Shown: in pieces, positions 45,456 through 48,058 of the stretch | Layout: every line of letters begins with the position of its first letter | Numbering within the stretch: position 1 is the stretch's first letter | NCBI GenBank assembly: GCA_937921935.1 | Contig: CAKZWQ010000060.1 | Span: 1-48,058 of the forward strand | Source: an uncultured Gammaproteobacteria bacterium | Lineage (GTDB): Bacteria > Pseudomonadota > Gammaproteobacteria > Steroidobacterales > GCA-2729495 | Direction of reading: 5' to 3' | Length of the DNA: 48,058 nucleotides | Translations under genes and position numbers: made by a program | Notes under the pieces: generated by a model | Told to the model about the DNA's origin: nothing | Databases searched by the model: none | The model's input: only the letters and a program-made list of their open reading frames with translations

Positions 45456-46511
45456 ATGGTTTGGTCCGGAAAGCCGCCACCATTGAGTTACGGGCCTCTG
45501 TTAGTCCTGTTGTTGGTTCTCCCGATGATAGCGGTGGCCGAAAACCCTTGGATGACCCCCAATAGAAGTGCCTTTCCGTTCTCCCCGGAAGAATACGCGC
45601 AGCTGGATGCCATGATGCAGCCCTGCACCAATTATGCGCGGGAGACCTTCTCTGAAGCGGCGTTACGTCTCAAAAATGGGCCGGCAAAAAAGTCGTTTCT
45701 GGGCGTCATGCTTCGTACACTAGGCCCCGACGATCATCCGCCCAACTTCTATGTCGAGGTGGAGAAAGTCGATAAGTCTAAAATTCGAGGGCGGATTGCG
45801 TCCGATGGCGTGTATCTTGACGGGCGTCGATATCGCCGTGGGAAGAAATACGAACTCGCCGAATCAGACATTGTTGACTGGCTGATTATCTATCCCGATC
45901 GCCCGGAAGAGGGAAATCTGCTCGGGAGGTATTTGCTTCTCCGGCAGGATGGTTTGATTTCTGGGCCATGCAATCCACTACATCAGGAATTTCAGAAATT
46001 TCGCCTGTTTCGTGAGAACTACTCGTTCGTCCCGCCAAGTGGAGATACTTGGCGCCTGTATGGAAAAACTGCCGAGTCGGATGTGACGTTGCAGGAACAT
46101 GGAAGCAGCCCGGACGAAGCGAATACGGTATTCGCCGTACGCTATGAGGTGCCGGTGCTCGCGAATGCTCAGGAGCTTGTCAATTTAACTGTTGAGGCGG
46201 AGCGCAAGAATCTCGGAGATCCAAACCGCTACACACTGACAGAACATCAGGTGGATGCCTATATGGAAAATGATGCCCTGTGTTCGCTCTCGCGTCAGGT
46301 CATTGAAGACAAAGCCGCCCTAAAGCGGACTGGCGAGCGGACTCCAATGATCAGGGAAATAATGTCGCTGGTTTGTGTCCATCCCTCGCAAAGCAATATG
46401 GTCGTTAACCTGACCTATTCGCATAGGTATCACGCCGGGTACAGAGACCCGAAGTTCATCGAAAAGGCTGACGCCGTTTTTCAAAGCCTTGCCTTTTCAA
46501 GGCTCGATTAG
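45456..46511 (+). CDS. Exported protein with a DUF2314-like domain
   Basis: A 351-residue product with a signal peptide (hydrophobic GPLLVLLLVLPMIAVA, cut before EN at about 28). Residues 75-165 resemble DUF2314: KKSFLGVMLRT, FYVEVEKVDKSKIRGRIASD, YRRGKKYELAESDIVDW and GNLLGRYLLL. The rest, with AMVESLV-free but charged segments such as VTLQEHGSSPDEANTVFAVRYEVP and a Cys in SLVCVHPSQ, is not recognised. GAGAAGG just before the ATG is the ribosome site. DUF2314 proteins are poorly understood. The gene lies between two palindromic repeat copies. Confidence 0.7.
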   Translation: MVWSGKPPPLSYGPLLVLLLVLPMIAVAENPWMTPNRSAFPFSPEEYAQLDAMMQPCTNYARETFSEAALRLKNGPAKKSFLGVMLRTLGPDDHPPNFYVEVEKVDKSKIRGRIASDGVYLDGRRYRRGKKYELAESDIVDWLIIYPDRPEEGNLLGRYLLLRQDGLISGPCNPLHQEFQKFRLFRENYSFVPPSGDTWRLYGKTAESDVTLQEHGSSPDEANTVFAVRYEVPVLANAQELVNLTVEAERKNLGDPNRYTLTEHQVDAYMENDALCSLSRQVIEDKAALKRTGERTPMIREIMSLVCVHPSQSNMVVNLTYSHRYHAGYRDPKFIEKADAVFQSLAFSRLD

Positions 46512-46535
46512 AAATAGCCTATTGATGAACGCAAA

Positions 46536-46563
46536 CCGTCACTTTGGGTCGTAAGCGGACATT
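46536..46563. repeat. Dispersed palindromic repeat, copy 3
   Basis: CCGTCACTTTGGGTCG followed by TAAGCGGACATT: the right arm matches copy 1, the left arm is diverged. Confidence 0.5.
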
Positions 46564-46612
46564 TGCGGATACCTTAAAGCTGGCTTTAATCTAGACCCAG
46601 ATCCGGGCCAGG

Positions 46613-46647
46613 CTGAACGTCTGCTTTCGACCCAAAGTGGGCAGATT
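46613..46647. repeat. Dispersed palindromic repeat, copy 4
   Basis: CTGAACGTCTGCTTTCGACC followed by CAAAGTGGGCAGATT: both arms recognisable, with mismatches. Confidence 0.6.
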
Positions 46648-46780
46648 AAAGATGAAGCAGTTATGGCTGCTTACATAATTCATAGGTTTAGATGAAAACT
46701 GCGACGTTTCTAGGGGTTGCTAACTATTTGATGGGAGCCTGAGCTAAAATCGTAATAATGCTTGCACAAAGAATTTCCTC

Positions 46781-47632
46781 ATGATCTCGAAGGGCGCCCT
46801 TACCTTTACTGCCAGCTTGGCATTTGCGTCCAGTATTGCCATTGCCAACCACAGTTGGGGCAATTACCACTGGGAGCGGTCACAAAATCCACTTCAAAAA
46901 GAGTTGCAGTTCAATCTGTCTGGTTCCTGGCCAGATCATTTTCATGTAGCGGTTTCCGATTGGCATCAGTCGACTGTTTTGTCCCTGTCGAGCAAGCCCG
47001 GAAATGTTAAAAGCCTGAGGCGGTGTTCGCCGAAACGAGGAGAAATTCAGGTATGTAACGAAGCCTATGGCTTTAATGGCTGGCTGGGGATTGCAGGAAT
47101 TTCAGTCAGCGGCGAGCACATTGAGTCAGGCTACGTGAAGGTAAATGATAGTTACTTTAACTCCTCAGCCTACAACACTCCTGCGTGGCGCCAGTCCGTT
47201 ATGTGTCAGGAGATTGGTCACATCTGGGGGCTTGGCCATAACGACGAAAACTTCAACAACCCTCCGACCGGAACCTGCATGGACTACTCGGTAGATCCGA
47301 CGGCCAACCAACATCCCGACACGCACGACTACGCAATGCTGGAATCTATCTATGCACACCTTGACGGTGGGGGTGGGACAGATGGCGGCGAAGATGATAG
47401 TGGTTGTAACCCCCGCAGCCCTAAATGCAACGCTGGCGCTAGACCGTCAAACGATGTCGCTAACCGGATCCTCGGTGACATAAGCATGAAAGGGCCAAAA
47501 CAGTGGGGGCGCCTAATCTCCGGTCATGGGCCTATTGAGACTTTCGAGCTAGATCTGGGGAACGGCAGGAAGATTCTCACCACGGTTACCTGGACGCTCG
47601 AGCGAGCAAATGGCTCTCATGACGATCACTGA
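46781..47632 (+). CDS. Exported matrixin-like metalloprotease with QEIGH zinc motif
   Basis: A 283-residue product with a signal peptide (MISKGALTFTASLAFASSIA, cut near IAN-HSW). The zinc site reads MCQEIGHIWGLGH: E144, H147, G150 and H153 fit HExxHxxGxxH, but the first ligand is Gln at 143. A Met-turn CMDYS follows at 166-170. Paired cysteines (RRCS, QVCN, MCQE, GTCM) suggest disulfides. A Gly/Asp linker at about 196-207 leads to a C-terminal part with two more Cys. The QExGH form recurs in a known secreted matrixin-like subfamily, so it is probably functional rather than decayed. Substrate unknown. The ATG at 46781 has no strong ribosome site. Confidence 0.75.
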   Translation: MISKGALTFTASLAFASSIAIANHSWGNYHWERSQNPLQKELQFNLSGSWPDHFHVAVSDWHQSTVLSLSSKPGNVKSLRRCSPKRGEIQVCNEAYGFNGWLGIAGISVSGEHIESGYVKVNDSYFNSSAYNTPAWRQSVMCQEIGHIWGLGHNDENFNNPPTGTCMDYSVDPTANQHPDTHDYAMLESIYAHLDGGGGTDGGEDDSGCNPRSPKCNAGARPSNDVANRILGDISMKGPKQWGRLISGHGPIETFELDLGNGRKILTTVTWTLERANGSHDDH

Positions 47633-48058
47633 TAAAGCCCATAAACTGAGTTCGGCTGATTACCTGGTCTTTGTCAATTCGTTGAAATCGTGATTAGCGA
47701 GAATTGTTGCCATTTCAATGTAGAGCCAAATAGCTAGTTGCTAGGGAGATTGCGCTAGCCGGCATTGGGCAGTCCCGCCACTCTTTTTAGAGAAAAAGAG
47801 GGCACGCGCTAGATTTGCGGGAATCTCAGACAACAGCATTCAGCGTGGATTGCTGGTTGCCCTGAATGTTCGCTTCTGGCCGAAAGCAGCCGTTCAGACC
47901 GGGTTGCCAGAGGAATCCATTCTCGCCGTCTTTCTGTTGATCCATGTGACGTTTTTCCAGTAAGGCGCTTCAAGCGTGTGTGCTGGATCCAGCTGGCTGT
48001 CAGCCGTTGCGGTAGAGGCGCCGCATTTCCGGGCAGAGGTGATTTCCGGGACTGCACC
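47633..48058. other. Right-edge region without a recognised gene
   Basis: About 425 bp. A minus-strand frame of 82 codons runs off the edge but has no motif and covers a palindromic repeat, so I do not call it. AGAGAAAAAGAGGG near 47790 is low complexity. Confidence 0.55.
47861..47900. repeat. Dispersed palindromic repeat, copy 5
   Basis: CTGAATGTTCGCTTCTGGCC followed by GAAAGCAGCCGTTCAG: outer arms CTGAA(T)G and CGTTCAG pair, inner arms are diverged. Confidence 0.55.

Larger units (their letters stand above)
46512..46780. other. Intergenic region with two palindromic repeat copies
   Basis: About 270 bp. Two degenerate repeat copies fill the first half; the second half is AT-richer and should contain the promoter of the metalloprotease gene, but no clear -35/-10 pair was seen. 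Confidence 0.6.

Noticed and set aside
47809-48057. 82-codon minus-strand frame at the right edge
   Set aside because: It contains a dispersed palindromic repeat, lacks any recognisable motif and runs into the window end.

Overview
This window looks like the chromosome of a GC-rich, free-living gammaproteobacterium. The order mtaD-ubiG-gph/mupP beside gyrA-serC-pheA-hisC-aroA-cmk-rpsA-ihfB matches the Pseudomonas/Chromatiales-type arrangement, and thrS-infC-rpmI-rplT-pheS-pheT-ihfA-merR is the classical translation operon. All three tRNA genes carry an encoded CCA. I cannot name the genus. An uncultured or marine lineage is a guess.

Layout. (1) 1-3265: the 3' end of ligA, then an AT-richer accessory cassette. 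It holds two DUF6502-type proteins, each with a visible helix-turn-helix, around a secreted protein that carries near-duplicate GIRGSGIR repeat blocks at both ends of the mature chain. (2) 3266-8376: bolA and yciI on the minus strand, then a plus-strand run of a Sua5/YciO-type protein, a site-2 protease, scpA, scpB, rluB and an endonuclease III relative (chromosome segregation, rRNA modification, DNA repair). (3) 8386-13247, minus strand: mtaD, ubiG, gph/mupP, rmuC and a YciK-type SDR. (4) 13496-25191, plus strand: gyrA, serC, serA, pheA, hisC, aroA, cmk, rpsA, ihfB and a LapA-domain protein, linking serine, phenylalanine, histidine and shikimate biosynthesis to DNA topology and translation. 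(5) 25369-30358: a ComEA-like protein, galU, a small Cys-containing secreted protein and a pqiA1-pqiA2-pqiB-pqiC operon. (6) 30359-33266: small genes, namely an undescribed 44-residue membrane protein with its own terminator, yhbY, slyX, a lysine-rich histone H1-like protein, a 122-residue orphan and tRNA-Asn. (7) 33338-44228: an aminotransferase, uvrB, tRNA-Val, the thrS to ihfA/merR operon and tRNA-Pro. (8) 44229-48058: an accessory region after tRNA-Pro with three exported orphan proteins (a lipoprotein, a DUF2314-like protein and a matrixin-like metalloprotease with Gln at the first zinc position), separated by five degenerate copies of a palindromic repeat.

The most interesting material is the DUF6502/GIR-repeat cassette with its operator-like promoter, the 44-residue small protein, and the repeat-laden exported-protein region after tRNA-Pro. 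Further points are an apparent AUC start codon for infC, a TTG start for uvrB, and a DNA glycosylase relative that lacks the endonuclease III lysine. No IS element, prophage or CRISPR array was recognised.
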